64,000 nucleotides of DNA from NCBI GenBank assembly GCA_015063005.1, contig SUTF01000001.1, positions 186,001-250,000 on the forward strand. The letters run 5' to 3'. Within the stretch, counting starts at the first letter, position 1. Each line of letters begins with the position of its first letter. The notes beneath the pieces were generated by a model. The model saw nothing but the letters and a program-made list of their open reading frames with translations, had not been told where the DNA came from and did no database searches. The position numbers and the translations under genes are program-made. This document shows positions 36,575 to 44,756 of this stretch, piece after piece. This DNA comes from Methanobrevibacter millerae (GTDB taxonomy: Archaea; Methanobacteriota; Methanobacteria; Methanobacteriales; Methanobacteriaceae).

Positions 36575-38713
36575 ATGACTTTAACAGATTCTGAAGTAGA
36601 ATATATTGAAGGTATTCTTGGTAGGAAAATGAATGAGCTCGAGGAAGGAATGTTGGACGTAATGTTTTCCGAGCACTGTTCATACAAAAGCAGTAGACCA
36701 ATTTTAGGTACTTTTCCAACTGAAGGAGAAAATATTATTTTAGGTCCTGGTGACGATGCGGGATTAGTGTCAGTTACAGACAAATATGCTCTTGCAGTAG
36801 GTATGGAATCTCACAATCACCCATCAGCTATTGAACCTTATGGTGGAGCTGGAACAGGTATCGGTGGAATTTTAAGAGATATCATTTCTATGGGTGCTAT
36901 GCCAATCGCACTTCTTGATTCCTTAAGATTCGGTCCTCTTGAAGATGAAAAATCAAGATATCTATTTGAACATGTCGTAAAAGGAATTTCTGACTATGGT
37001 AACCGTGTCGGTGTTCCAACCGTTGCCGGTGAAATAGAATTCGATGAATCATTCAGAACCAATCCATTAGTAAATGTAATGTGTGTAGGGCTTGTCGAAA
37101 AGGATAAGATTGTACGTGGCCAAGCACCTTATGTTGGGGATGTATTCTTCTTGATGGGTGGAACTACCGGACGTGACGGTATTCACGGAGTAACATTCGC
37201 TTCAGAAGAATTAACATCTGATTCTGAAACTGAAGACAGGCCTGCTGTACAGGTAGCAGATCCATTCACTAAAAAAAGAGTACTTGAAGCATCACTTGAA
37301 ATATTGGAAGAAATTGATGTTAGTGGTGTTAAGGATTTAGGTGGTGGAGGTCTTACATGCTGTATTTCAGAACTTGTGGATGAATCAGACAATGCTGCAT
37401 TTGTGGATTTACGTTCAATTCCATTAAGGGAAACTGGAATGACTCCATACGAAATAATGTTGTCAGAATCACAGGAAAGAATGGTATTCGTTTTAAACCC
37501 TAAAGATGTAGATAAGGCTAAAGAAATTTGTGATAAGCATGAAATCGTCTCAGCTGTTATCGGTGAAGTAAGAGAAGGAAACAACATGGTAATTTCAGAT
37601 GAAGGTGATGAAATTGCAAATTTACCTACAATTTTACTTGCAGATCCGCCTTCCCTAAACAGACCATTAGAAGAAATTCCTGAAGATTTAGAACCTGTTG
37701 AGGTAAATCATCCTCCAATAAAAGAATCATTACTTAAATTATTGTCTTCACCAAATATTGCTTCAAAAAGCTGGGTTTACAAACAATATGACCATGAGGT
37801 TCAAGTAAGGACTGTTGTAAAGCCTGGTGATGATGCTGCAGTATTGAGAATTGATGATGAAACAGCTATTGCACTTACTACAGATTCAAACACAATCCAC
37901 ACTAAATTGTCTCCATTTGATGGAGCTGCAGGATGTGTTGCTGAAGCTATCCGTAATGTAGTTTCAATGGGAGCCACACCATATGCTGTAGTGGACTGTC
38001 TTAACTTCGGAAATCCTGAAAAACCGGATATACTATGGCAATTCAAAAGAGCTATTGAAGGAATGAGTTTGGTAGCTGAAAAATTTGAAGCACCTGTTAT
38101 CAGCGGTAATGTAAGTTTCTACAACGAAACCGAAGGTATCAAAATCAATCCAACTCCTGCTGTGGGTGTTATTGGTGTTGAAAACATTGAAAATATCAGA
38201 ACCATGGACTTTAAAGATGAAGGAGATAAAATCCTTTTAATTGGGAAAACTTATGATGAGTTAACCGGTTCTGAATATCACAGAACTATTCATGATTTGG
38301 AAAAAGGAATTGCTCCAAGAATCAGAATAGACGATGAGGTCGCTAACGCCAAAACCATATTGAACTTATTGGATGAAGACTCAGATAAAGATATCACTGC
38401 AATTCACGATGTATCTGCAGGCGGTTTAGCTATTGCACTCTCAGAAATGGTAATGTCATCTGATTTGGGCTGTGAAGTTGAATTGGTTTCAGATACTTTG
38501 GATGAAAACCAATTGATTTATTCTGAAAGCCATGGTAGATATATAGTGACTGTCAAATCAGATGCTTTGGATGGTATCTTATCAAAAATAGACGTACCTG
38601 TTGATGTTATAGGGGAAGTTAAAGGTAATGTCTTAAAGATTAATGATAATGAATTCAGCATTGATGAGTTGAAAGATTCATATTATGGGGTCATTGAAAA
38701 ATATATGGCTTAA
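36575..38713 (+). CDS. purL: Phosphoribosylformylglycinamidine synthase II (PurL)
   Basis: PurL makes FGAM from FGAR, ATP and the ammonia delivered by PurQ with PurS in purine synthesis. I use the ATG at 36575 ([10 protein letters not shown]), after AAGGTG; the GTG nine bases upstream is part of that site. About 712 residues, the small archaeal/Gram-positive form. Seen: [14 protein letters not shown] near residue 28, [30 protein letters not shown], the repeated half with [29 protein letters not shown] and [12 protein letters not shown]. Two matching halves, as in all family members. purS and purQ are not in the window. Confidence 0.96.
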   Translation: MTLTDSEVEYIEGILGRKMNELEEGMLDVMFSEHCSYKSSRPILGTFPTEGENIILGPGDDAGLVSVTDKYALAVGMESHNHPSAIEPYGGAGTGIGGILRDIISMGAMPIALLDSLRFGPLEDEKSRYLFEHVVKGISDYGNRVGVPTVAGEIEFDESFRTNPLVNVMCVGLVEKDKIVRGQAPYVGDVFFLMGGTTGRDGIHGVTFASEELTSDSETEDRPAVQVADPFTKKRVLEASLEILEEIDVSGVKDLGGGGLTCCISELVDESDNAAFVDLRSIPLRETGMTPYEIMLSESQERMVFVLNPKDVDKAKEICDKHEIVSAVIGEVREGNNMVISDEGDEIANLPTILLADPPSLNRPLEEIPEDLEPVEVNHPPIKESLLKLLSSPNIASKSWVYKQYDHEVQVRTVVKPGDDAAVLRIDDETAIALTTDSNTIHTKLSPFDGAAGCVAEAIRNVVSMGATPYAVVDCLNFGNPEKPDILWQFKRAIEGMSLVAEKFEAPVISGNVSFYNETEGIKINPTPAVGVIGVENIENIRTMDFKDEGDKILLIGKTYDELTGSEYHRTIHDLEKGIAPRIRIDDEVANAKTILNLLDEDSDKDITAIHDVSAGGLAIALSEMVMSSDLGCEVELVSDTLDENQLIYSESHGRYIVTVKSDALDGILSKIDVPVDVIGEVKGNVLKINDNEFSIDELKDSYYGVIEKYMA

Positions 38714-38734
38714 ATAAAGTTGACTGGTGTTTAT

Positions 38735-39952
38735 ATGTTTTTATCAAAATTAGACTCTTTGGATAATGCTTTAAAATTGATTGATGATAATCAACAATTG
38801 ATGGATGTAGAGGAAATTCCATTGGATAAAGCGCATAAAAGAGTGTTGGCTGAAGATATTATTGCATATCATAATTCTCCACCTTTTGATAAATCTGCAA
38901 TGGATGGATTTGCACTTAAGGGTGAAAGTACCTTTGGTGCATCTCAATCACAACCTAAAACATTAAAAATTGTCGATGCAATTGGTGCTGGAGATTTTTG
39001 TGATAAAACAATTAATGAAGGTGAAGCTATAGTAATTGCTACTGGTGCACCTGTTCCTGATGGGGCCGATGCAGTTTTAATGAAAGAATACACTACTACT
39101 GATGGGGATGAATTAACAATTTATTCTCAGGTAACTCCTGGTGAAAATGTCTCTCCAAAAGCGGAAGACATTAAAAAAGGAGATCAAATTCTATCAAAAG
39201 ACACTTTCATAAGATATCAGGAAATGGGATTAATCGCATCAGCTGGTTATGACAGCGTTAAAGTTTATAAAAAACCTAATGTTAAGTTAATTATAACAGG
39301 TAATGAATTGGTTGAACCTACAAAAGAGGAAATAGATAAGGCTAAGATAATCAATTCAAATCAATATACAATTAAGGCTATGGTTGAAGATGCTGGAGCT
39401 AACATCAGTATTTCTCATGCTGGGGATACTTTTGATGAAGTAAGGCAGGAAGTATTGAAAGCTAGTGAAGAGTATGATGTAATAATGACTACTGGTGGAA
39501 CAGCTATCAGTAAAGGTGATGTTGTATTGGATGTCGTTGATGATTTGGGTGAAATATTGTTCCATGGTGTATCAATAAGGCCTGGTAAGCCTATTGGTGC
39601 AGGAATTATCAATGGAAAAATGATTTTTACATTTTCAGGACAACCTGTTGCAGCGATGTCTCAATTCGATATTTTTGCACGCAAATTCTTATTTAATATG
39701 CAGGGCAGGGATTTTGATTTCCATATTGTTAAAAGGCAAGCTCAATTAAAAATCCCTTCACAGCTTGGAAGAACAGATTTTATTCGCGCATTTTCTGATG
39801 ATGAAAGTGCTAGGCATATATTGAATAGAGGTTCTGGTATTATTCGTTCAATGGTAGAGGCTAACAGCTATATTATTATAGATGAAAATGATGAGGGATA
39901 TCAGAAAGGCGATATAGTTGATGTTGTCTTTTTTAATTCACTGCTTTGGTAA
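38735..39952 (+). CDS. moeA: Molybdopterin molybdenumtransferase (MoeA)
   Basis: MoeA inserts molybdate (or tungstate) into adenylylated molybdopterin. I use the ATG at 38735 (MFLSKLDSL); an upstream TTG at 38720 is unlikely. About 405 residues. Seen: the domain I/III start with PLDKAHKRVLAEDIIAYHNSPPFDKSAMDGFAL, ATGAPVPDGADAVLMKE, GENVSPKAEDIKKGD, LIITGNELVEP, MTTGGTAISKGDVVLDV and the C-terminal domain. The cofactor serves formate dehydrogenase and formylmethanofuran dehydrogenase in methanogens. Together with moaC at 53.6 kb this shows the cell makes molybdopterin. It sits 21 bp after purL. Confidence 0.94.
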   Translation: MFLSKLDSLDNALKLIDDNQQLMDVEEIPLDKAHKRVLAEDIIAYHNSPPFDKSAMDGFALKGESTFGASQSQPKTLKIVDAIGAGDFCDKTINEGEAIVIATGAPVPDGADAVLMKEYTTTDGDELTIYSQVTPGENVSPKAEDIKKGDQILSKDTFIRYQEMGLIASAGYDSVKVYKKPNVKLIITGNELVEPTKEEIDKAKIINSNQYTIKAMVEDAGANISISHAGDTFDEVRQEVLKASEEYDVIMTTGGTAISKGDVVLDVVDDLGEILFHGVSIRPGKPIGAGIINGKMIFTFSGQPVAAMSQFDIFARKFLFNMQGRDFDFHIVKRQAQLKIPSQLGRTDFIRAFSDDESARHILNRGSGIIRSMVEANSYIIIDENDEGYQKGDIVDVVFFNSLLW

Positions 39953-39968
39953 ATGAGGTGGTGTTTTA

Positions 39969-41102
39969 ATGAATGGAATTTATTATTATGTGATAGCTTT
40001 CTTTGTCATCTGGGCTGTGGCTTTAATATTTAATAATAGATTATCCACTCATGGATTTTCAATTGAATTTCCAGTAATAATGTGGAGAACCGATAAGCTT
40101 AGGGGATTCATTGCGCGTATCGCTAATATTTCTCCACGTTTTTGGAAATATTTCATGACTGTAGGTATTTTTGTAGGTTTTGGAGCAATGATATTCATGG
40201 CATGGATGCTTGTATCGTCTCTTGAGACTATCACAACCACTCCATCGGTGTCTCTTGTAATTCCTGGAGTTGAAATGCCCGGTTCATCAATCTATGTTCC
40301 ATTAGGATATGGTTTGATTGGTCTTGCAACAGTACTTCTTGTTCATGAATTTTCTCATGGAATCGTTGCTACAGCCGAAAAAATCAGCATTAAATCTATT
40401 GGTTTACTGTTGTTTTTGATTATTCCTGGTGCTTTTGTCGAGCCTGATGAAGCTGAATTATTGGCCTCTAAAAAGATTTCTCAACTTAGGGTCTATGTTG
40501 CAGGTTCAGTTGCAAACATGACATTGGCAGCTATTGCATTTATCATATTTTTATTGATTACGTCATATGCGATACCGGCTAATTTTCAGGAGAATGGTAT
40601 TGAAATCAATCGTGTCGTAAGTGATTCGCCGGCCAGTGAATATCTCAAAGAAGGTATGATAATTGAATCAATTGATAACCATACCGTTGATAGTTCGGAC
40701 AGTTATCTTGATATTGTCGGATCATTTAAACCTGGCGATAATGTGACGGTTGGAACGAATCAGGGTTCGTATACTATAACGCTTGATAAAAATCCAAACA
40801 ATGAATCTGTAGGATACTTCGGTATTCAGGCTGCCAAACATTATGAATTAAAGAGTAATGCATTTGGTCCACTTCCTTGGATTTATTTTAATCTGATGGA
40901 ACTGTTCCAGTGGATGTTTATTTTGAACTTGGGAATAGGCACATTCAATTTGCTTCCAATGAAGCCTTTGGATGGTGGAAAGATGCTTGAAATTTTACTT
41001 AGCTATAAGCTTCCTGAACATCAGTACAAACCATTGGTAAATTCAATTTCTGTTATTATGGCAATGGTTATTGTTTTCAGTTTGGTGGCAAGTTTTTTAT
41101 GA
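39969..41102 (+). CDS. M50-family membrane metalloprotease with PDZ domain (site-2 protease-like)
   Basis: A 377-residue intramembrane zinc protease. Seen: an N-terminal membrane helix, the active-site HExxH as LLVHEFSHGIVA at about residues 122-133, a segment FLIIPGAFVEPDEAEL following it, a PDZ-like domain at about 190-275 (VSDSPASEYLKEGMIIESIDNH), and the third ligand region NLLPMKPLDGGKMLEIL (the N/D-P-x-D-G motif, here K-P-L-D-G) near residue 329. Site-2 proteases release membrane-bound regulators or clear signal peptides; the substrate is unknown. GAGGTGGTG precedes the ATG. It is the last gene of the ileS-purL-moeA run. Confidence 0.9.
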   Translation: MNGIYYYVIAFFVIWAVALIFNNRLSTHGFSIEFPVIMWRTDKLRGFIARIANISPRFWKYFMTVGIFVGFGAMIFMAWMLVSSLETITTTPSVSLVIPGVEMPGSSIYVPLGYGLIGLATVLLVHEFSHGIVATAEKISIKSIGLLLFLIIPGAFVEPDEAELLASKKISQLRVYVAGSVANMTLAAIAFIIFLLITSYAIPANFQENGIEINRVVSDSPASEYLKEGMIIESIDNHTVDSSDSYLDIVGSFKPGDNVTVGTNQGSYTITLDKNPNNESVGYFGIQAAKHYELKSNAFGPLPWIYFNLMELFQWMFILNLGIGTFNLLPMKPLDGGKMLEILLSYKLPEHQYKPLVNSISVIMAMVIVFSLVASFL

Positions 41103-41110
41103 TGAATTAG

Positions 41111-41152
41111 CTCTTACATATACAGTAAGAGATTTTTATTATATTTTTTTTA
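41111..41152 (+). terminator. Hairpin plus T-run terminator after the M50 protease
   Basis: CTCTTAC-(7 nt)-GTAAGAG (41111-41131) is a perfect 7-bp stem, followed at once by T-rich sequence including eight consecutive Ts. It is 9 bp after the stop codon. Confidence 0.65.
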
Positions 41153-41314
41153 ATTAACTTTTTATTATTTTAATTTTAGGTAAATTTATTAGAATACTTT
41201 CTTCTAAATTTTATTAAAATATTAGTCATAACTTTAAGTAAATGCTATTGTTTTGGTGAAGTGATTTTCGGTTTAAAAAAATAAGAAAATTGAAAGAAAA
41301 TAAATTCTTCCAAT

Positions 41315-41728
41315 TTAGAAGTATCTTTCTAAGATGCCTTCTAAGATTTTGTAGTGACGACCTTCGTCTTTGGAACTTTCTCTGAAGAAATCAGCAGCGG
41401 TTTCAATTCCAGCTTCTTGAGCTTTTTCAGAAGCTTCTCTTTTTTCCGCGTTAGCCATTTTTTCTCCGCCCATCATCCATTCGATGTTTGCTTTGAGGTC
41501 ATCTTTAATAATTCCGTTCATTTCACAGAATCTTGCTGCATGTTCAGCTTCTTCCCATGCTAATCTTTTGAATACTTCAGCTAATTCTCCGTAACCAGCT
41601 CTGGAAGCTTGTCTAGACATAGCTAAGTAAATACCTACTTCGTTAGTTTCTCCTTCAAAGTTTCCTGCTACGAATTTTTCTACAGGGGTTCCTTTTGTAA
41701 TACCGATTTCATGTTCGTATTTTACCAT
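41315..41728 (-). CDS. rbr: Rubrerythrin-type diiron peroxidase lacking the rubredoxin domain
   Basis: A 137-residue ferritin-like protein that would reduce hydrogen peroxide. Seen: [16 protein letters not shown] (first Glu ligands, about residues 26-41), [15 protein letters not shown] (E-x-x-H near 58-63), and [15 protein letters not shown] with the second E-x-x-H. There is no C-terminal CxxC pair, so the rubredoxin domain is absent and another protein must supply electrons. It follows fprA on the same strand after 25 bp with its own AGGAGATG ribosome-binding site, forming an oxygen-defence operon. Strong A-to-C codon preferences suggest high expression. Confidence 0.9.
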   Translation of the reverse strand: MVKYEHEIGITKGTPVEKFVAGNFEGETNEVGIYLAMSRQASRAGYGELAEVFKRLAWEEAEHAARFCEMNGIIKDDLKANIEWMMGGEKMANAEKREASEKAQEAGIETAADFFRESSKDEGRHYKILEGILERYF

Positions 41729-41753
41729 AATAATACATCTCCTAATATTTTAT

Positions 41754-42980
41754 TTATAATTCTTTACAAGCTTGAGCTAATTTCTTACCTAACTCGTAGC
41801 TTGCTTCATTTTCATCATCAGTTGGAATGAAGTAAATTTCTTGAGTGTCAATTACATCGAATCCGCAATTGCCTAATTCTTCAGCGAGTTTAGCAGGAGC
41901 TCCTCCTCTTCCACCCATTGAACCAAAGGTAACGGCTTTTCTTTCAATGCCAGTTCTGTTGAATAAAAGTCCTTTTAAGTAGTACATGATGTCTCCGATA
42001 CTTGGGTATGGTACATCGTTGATTGTAGGGTCTCCGATTGCAACTCCTTTACTGGTTAAGATACTTTTAACGATTTCTGATCTTTCGTCTTCGTGTAAGA
42101 AGAAGATTTCAACATCGTATCCTTCAGAGATTGCACCTTCAGCAATTTCGTGAGCCATGGTTTGGGTTGAGTAGTGCATTGTGTCGTAAATGATTGTGAT
42201 TTTGTCTTCACATACACCAGTTGCCCAGTTTTGGTATGCTCCGATAATTTGCATTGGGTCAGTCCAGATTTGACCGTGAGATGGTGCGATTACTTTAATT
42301 TGATCAAGTAAGCCTAATTCTACTACTTCATTTAATTTTTTAAGTACTAATTTTGAAAGTGGGGTAATTAAGTTTGCGTAGAATTTTTGAGCTGCATCCA
42401 TTAATACGTATTCAGGAATTTCGTCACTGAATCTTTTGGTGTAACATAAGTGTTGACCGAATGCATCGTTAGGGAATAAAATACCGGTTTCATCAGCAAG
42501 TAATGTAAACATGCTGTCAGGCCAGTGGAGTAAGAATGCATCTAAGAATGCTAAGGTTCTTCCACCTACATCTAAGGTGTCGCCGGTTCCTACAGTAATG
42601 AATTCAGCACCTTCTAATTTAGGGTAATGTTTTAAAAGTCCTTTTACTGCAATTTCGGTACAGTAGATAGGTGCTTCAGGGAATCTTTTGTGTAGGTCAT
42701 ATAAAACACCGGAGTGGTCTTTTTCAACGTGGTTTTGGATGATGTAGTCAACTTTTACATCTCTTCCTTCTTGTGCGAATGCATCGTCGATACGTGCCAT
42801 CATTTCAGCGGTTTTTCCAGGGTAAGCATTATCAATAATTGCTACTTTGTCTTCTCCAAATACAATGTATGCATTGTAAGTGGTTCCATCTAAGGTGTAT
42901 CCGTGGTAGCTTCTTAAATCCCAGTCAAGAACACCAATCCAGTATACTCCTTCAGCTATTTTTTGAGCATTAGCTTTCAT
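41754..42980 (-). CDS. fprA: F420H2 oxidase / A-type flavoprotein (FprA)
   Basis: FprA reduces O2 to water with reduced F420, protecting methanogens from oxygen. I start at the ATG at 42980 ([11 protein letters not shown]), after TTGAGG, giving 408 residues. The metallo-beta-lactamase domain carries the diiron motif H84-x-E86-x-D88-H89 (NHVEKDHSG) and further ligands in FLLHWPDSM and APSHGQIW; the flavodoxin domain starts near residue 245 ([21 protein letters not shown]) and holds [15 protein letters not shown]. No rubredoxin or flavin-reductase extension is present. It heads the fprA-rbr operon and is divergent from a V4R regulator. Confidence 0.95.
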   Translation of the reverse strand: MKANAQKIAEGVYWIGVLDWDLRSYHGYTLDGTTYNAYIVFGEDKVAIIDNAYPGKTAEMMARIDDAFAQEGRDVKVDYIIQNHVEKDHSGVLYDLHKRFPEAPIYCTEIAVKGLLKHYPKLEGAEFITVGTGDTLDVGGRTLAFLDAFLLHWPDSMFTLLADETGILFPNDAFGQHLCYTKRFSDEIPEYVLMDAAQKFYANLITPLSKLVLKKLNEVVELGLLDQIKVIAPSHGQIWTDPMQIIGAYQNWATGVCEDKITIIYDTMHYSTQTMAHEIAEGAISEGYDVEIFFLHEDERSEIVKSILTSKGVAIGDPTINDVPYPSIGDIMYYLKGLLFNRTGIERKAVTFGSMGGRGGAPAKLAEELGNCGFDVIDTQEIYFIPTDDENEASYELGKKLAQACKEL

Positions 42981-43053
42981 AATATATTCCTCAATTAAAT
43001 TTGTTTTAATCCATACGAATGACATATGAATTTATTATATTTATGTCAAAGTC

Positions 43054-43063
43054 AATATATATA
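43054..43063 (-). promoter_or_regulatory. TATA box of the fprA-rbr operon
   Basis: AATATATATA on the plus strand reads TATATATATT toward fprA. It is about 75 bp upstream of the fprA ATG, leaving a leader of about 50 nt. The direct repeat at 43075-43105 lies just upstream of it. Confidence 0.5.
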
Positions 43064-43074
43064 GATTATGTTTT

Positions 43075-43105
43075 ATTGAACAGTTCGTTTTTTAAATTGA
43101 ACAGT
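43075..43105. promoter_or_regulatory. Direct-repeat operator candidate between fprA and the V4R regulator
   Basis: ATTGAACAGT occurs twice, at 43075-43084 and 43096-43105, a spacing of exactly 21 bp (two helical turns). The first copy also contains the palindrome GAAC-A-GTTC. The site sits next to the fprA TATA box, on the side where an archaeal activator would bind. The divergent gene encodes a helix-turn-helix protein that could be the binder. Confidence 0.5.
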
Positions 43106-43150
43106 GGAGTAAAAAATTTAAAAATCATGACTATGGATATTACAATTTAA

Positions 43151-43158
43151 TTTATATT
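43151..43158 (+). promoter_or_regulatory. TATA box of the V4R regulator
   Basis: TTTATATT lies about 58 bp before the ATG at 43213; GAGGTG at 43201-43206 is the ribosome-binding site. Confidence 0.4.
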
Positions 43159-43212
43159 TTAGTTAATTTTATTAACCTAAAAATTAATATTGTCTATTAT
43201 GAGGTGCAATTA

Positions 43213-43977
43213 ATGGCAGATGAAAAACCAATACAAATTTTCTCTAATCCTGAAAAAAATATTGGCGTTAATGTTGTTAAAAGTCCGGTAAAACTCACTA
43301 TTTTAGAAATGTTAAGGGATAGTGAAATGGAATTTGATGAAATTGTTTCAAATACCGGAAAATCAAAATCTACTGTTTCTGTTCATTTAAAAAGTTTAAG
43401 AGAATTGGGAATTGTATCATATAAGATGCATCCAAAAGACAATAGAAAAAAGATTTTTTACATTAATTCAAAATATTTGGGGTCTGTTAATTTAACAGAG
43501 CAGAAAGAAATTGAAGAAACCCAAAAAGATTACTTAATTGATAATATTGTTAATGATGATAGAGATTTCACAGTTTTATTATTCCATACCTTAAGGTCCA
43601 TGCTTATCCAGGAAGGAATCAATATCGATCCTGTCCTTCAGGCAACGGGGGTACGCATAGGAAAATCCATTTTCGATTCATTGTATGATGATGATTTGAA
43701 CATATTTCTAAATAACATTGCCAAATTCTGGGAAGCTAAGGGTCTGGGTAGAATTTCCTTTGAAATTGGGGATATCATTACAGTTACTGCCCTAGACTGT
43801 TTTGAATGTGAATTATTACCTAAAACTGGTAAGCCTGCATGTTTTTTGGATACAGGAATTCTTGAAGCTTTATTTACAGAATACTTCAATTCACCAGTTA
43901 GTGTAATAGAAATTCAATGTTATACTATGGGTGATGGTAAGTGTGTTTTCGAAGTTGAACCATTTGCAGTTAACTAA
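43213..43977 (+). CDS. Transcription regulator with ArsR-like HTH and V4R domain
   Basis: I start at the ATG at 43213 (MADEKPIQIF), after GAGGTG, giving about 254 residues. Residues about 20-85 form a winged helix-turn-helix of ArsR type: SPVKLTILEMLRD, STVSVHLKSLRELGIVSY, then the wing. Residues about 110-250 match the V4R domain, a small-ligand sensing fold: GVRIGKSIFDSLY, FWEAKGLGRISFE, LDCFECELLPKTGKPACFLD and YTMGDGKCVFEVEPF. Several cysteines (CFEC, C, C) could bind metal or sense redox state. It is divergent from fprA-rbr, which suggests it controls the oxygen-defence operon; the ligand is unknown. Confidence 0.85.
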   Translation: MADEKPIQIFSNPEKNIGVNVVKSPVKLTILEMLRDSEMEFDEIVSNTGKSKSTVSVHLKSLRELGIVSYKMHPKDNRKKIFYINSKYLGSVNLTEQKEIEETQKDYLIDNIVNDDRDFTVLLFHTLRSMLIQEGINIDPVLQATGVRIGKSIFDSLYDDDLNIFLNNIAKFWEAKGLGRISFEIGDIITVTALDCFECELLPKTGKPACFLDTGILEALFTEYFNSPVSVIEIQCYTMGDGKCVFEVEPFAVN

Positions 43978-43978
43978 A

Positions 43979-44680
43979 TCAATCATCTAACTTGATGATT
44001 GTAGTTGTAAGATATGGTTTATCTTTTGAAAAACCTTCAATTACTTTCTCATTTTCACGAGTACAGTTTTGAACTGAATAAATATCGTTAGTACGTTTGT
44101 TGTTTTCTATTTTTAATTCTAGTTTTCTCATGTTTCTGGATGCTTTCATCAAAGCTATTGCATTACTATATTCCATAACTGAGTCTAGTCTATCATCAAT
44201 TTTTGGAACAACTGATAATATGTTGTTCTGTTCCACTAAAGCCTCGTTACGGGCAGCAGCACATGCGGTAAATGAAGTGATTCCCGGAACTGTTTCAATT
44301 TCATAAGCTCCTTTCAATTTCTTTTGAACATATGAGTAAGTACTGAATATTGATGGGTCTCCAAGAGTTATGAATGCTACGTCACGTCCGGTATCGAGAT
44401 ATTGTGCAATCATCTCAGAAGCAGATGTCCAGATTTTTTCTAACTCGTCTTTATCTTCAATCATAGGAAATATTGGCTCTACCAACATTAATTTTTTGTA
44501 GTCTTTTCTTTTTTCAATTATTGGTTTTACTATTGAAAGTGCAATACTTTCTTTTTCTTTTGATGATTTTGGTGAAAAAAGGACAGGTACGCTTTCTAGA
44601 ATTCTAGCAGCTTTCAATGTTAATAATTCTGTATCTCCAGGTCCAACACCAATTCCAAATAATTTTCCTCTTTCGCTCAT
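43979..44680 (-). CDS. cbiL: Precorrin-2 / cobalt-factor II C20-methyltransferase
   Basis: This 233-residue SAM-dependent tetrapyrrole methyltransferase methylates C20 of cobalt-factor II on the way to cobamide, needed by methyl-H4MPT:CoM methyltransferase. Seen: GIGVGPGDTELLTLKAARIL at residues 10-29, the SAM-binding VAFITLGDPSIFSTYSYVQK, ETVPGITSFTACAAARN and IALMKASRN. These mark the CbiL/CobI subfamily. In archaea the anaerobic (CbiL) reaction is expected. It ends 2 bp from the convergent V4R regulator and is divergent from the helicase. No other cobalamin gene is near. Confidence 0.9.
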   Translation of the reverse strand: MSERGKLFGIGVGPGDTELLTLKAARILESVPVLFSPKSSKEKESIALSIVKPIIEKRKDYKKLMLVEPIFPMIEDKDELEKIWTSASEMIAQYLDTGRDVAFITLGDPSIFSTYSYVQKKLKGAYEIETVPGITSFTACAAARNEALVEQNNILSVVPKIDDRLDSVMEYSNAIALMKASRNMRKLELKIENNKRTNDIYSVQNCTRENEKVIEGFSKDKPYLTTTIIKLDD

Positions 44681-44723
44681 TTTATCACTTATAAATATTT
44701 CTTTTCAAATGCTCTTATATAAT

Positions 44724-44733
44724 TTATTTATAG
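44724..44733 (+). promoter_or_regulatory. TATA box giving a leaderless helicase transcript
   Basis: TTATTTATAG has its centre about 28 bp before the ATG at 44757, with no ribosome-binding site after it. Confidence 0.4.
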
Positions 44734-44756
44734 TATACAGTACTAATATATTTTTG

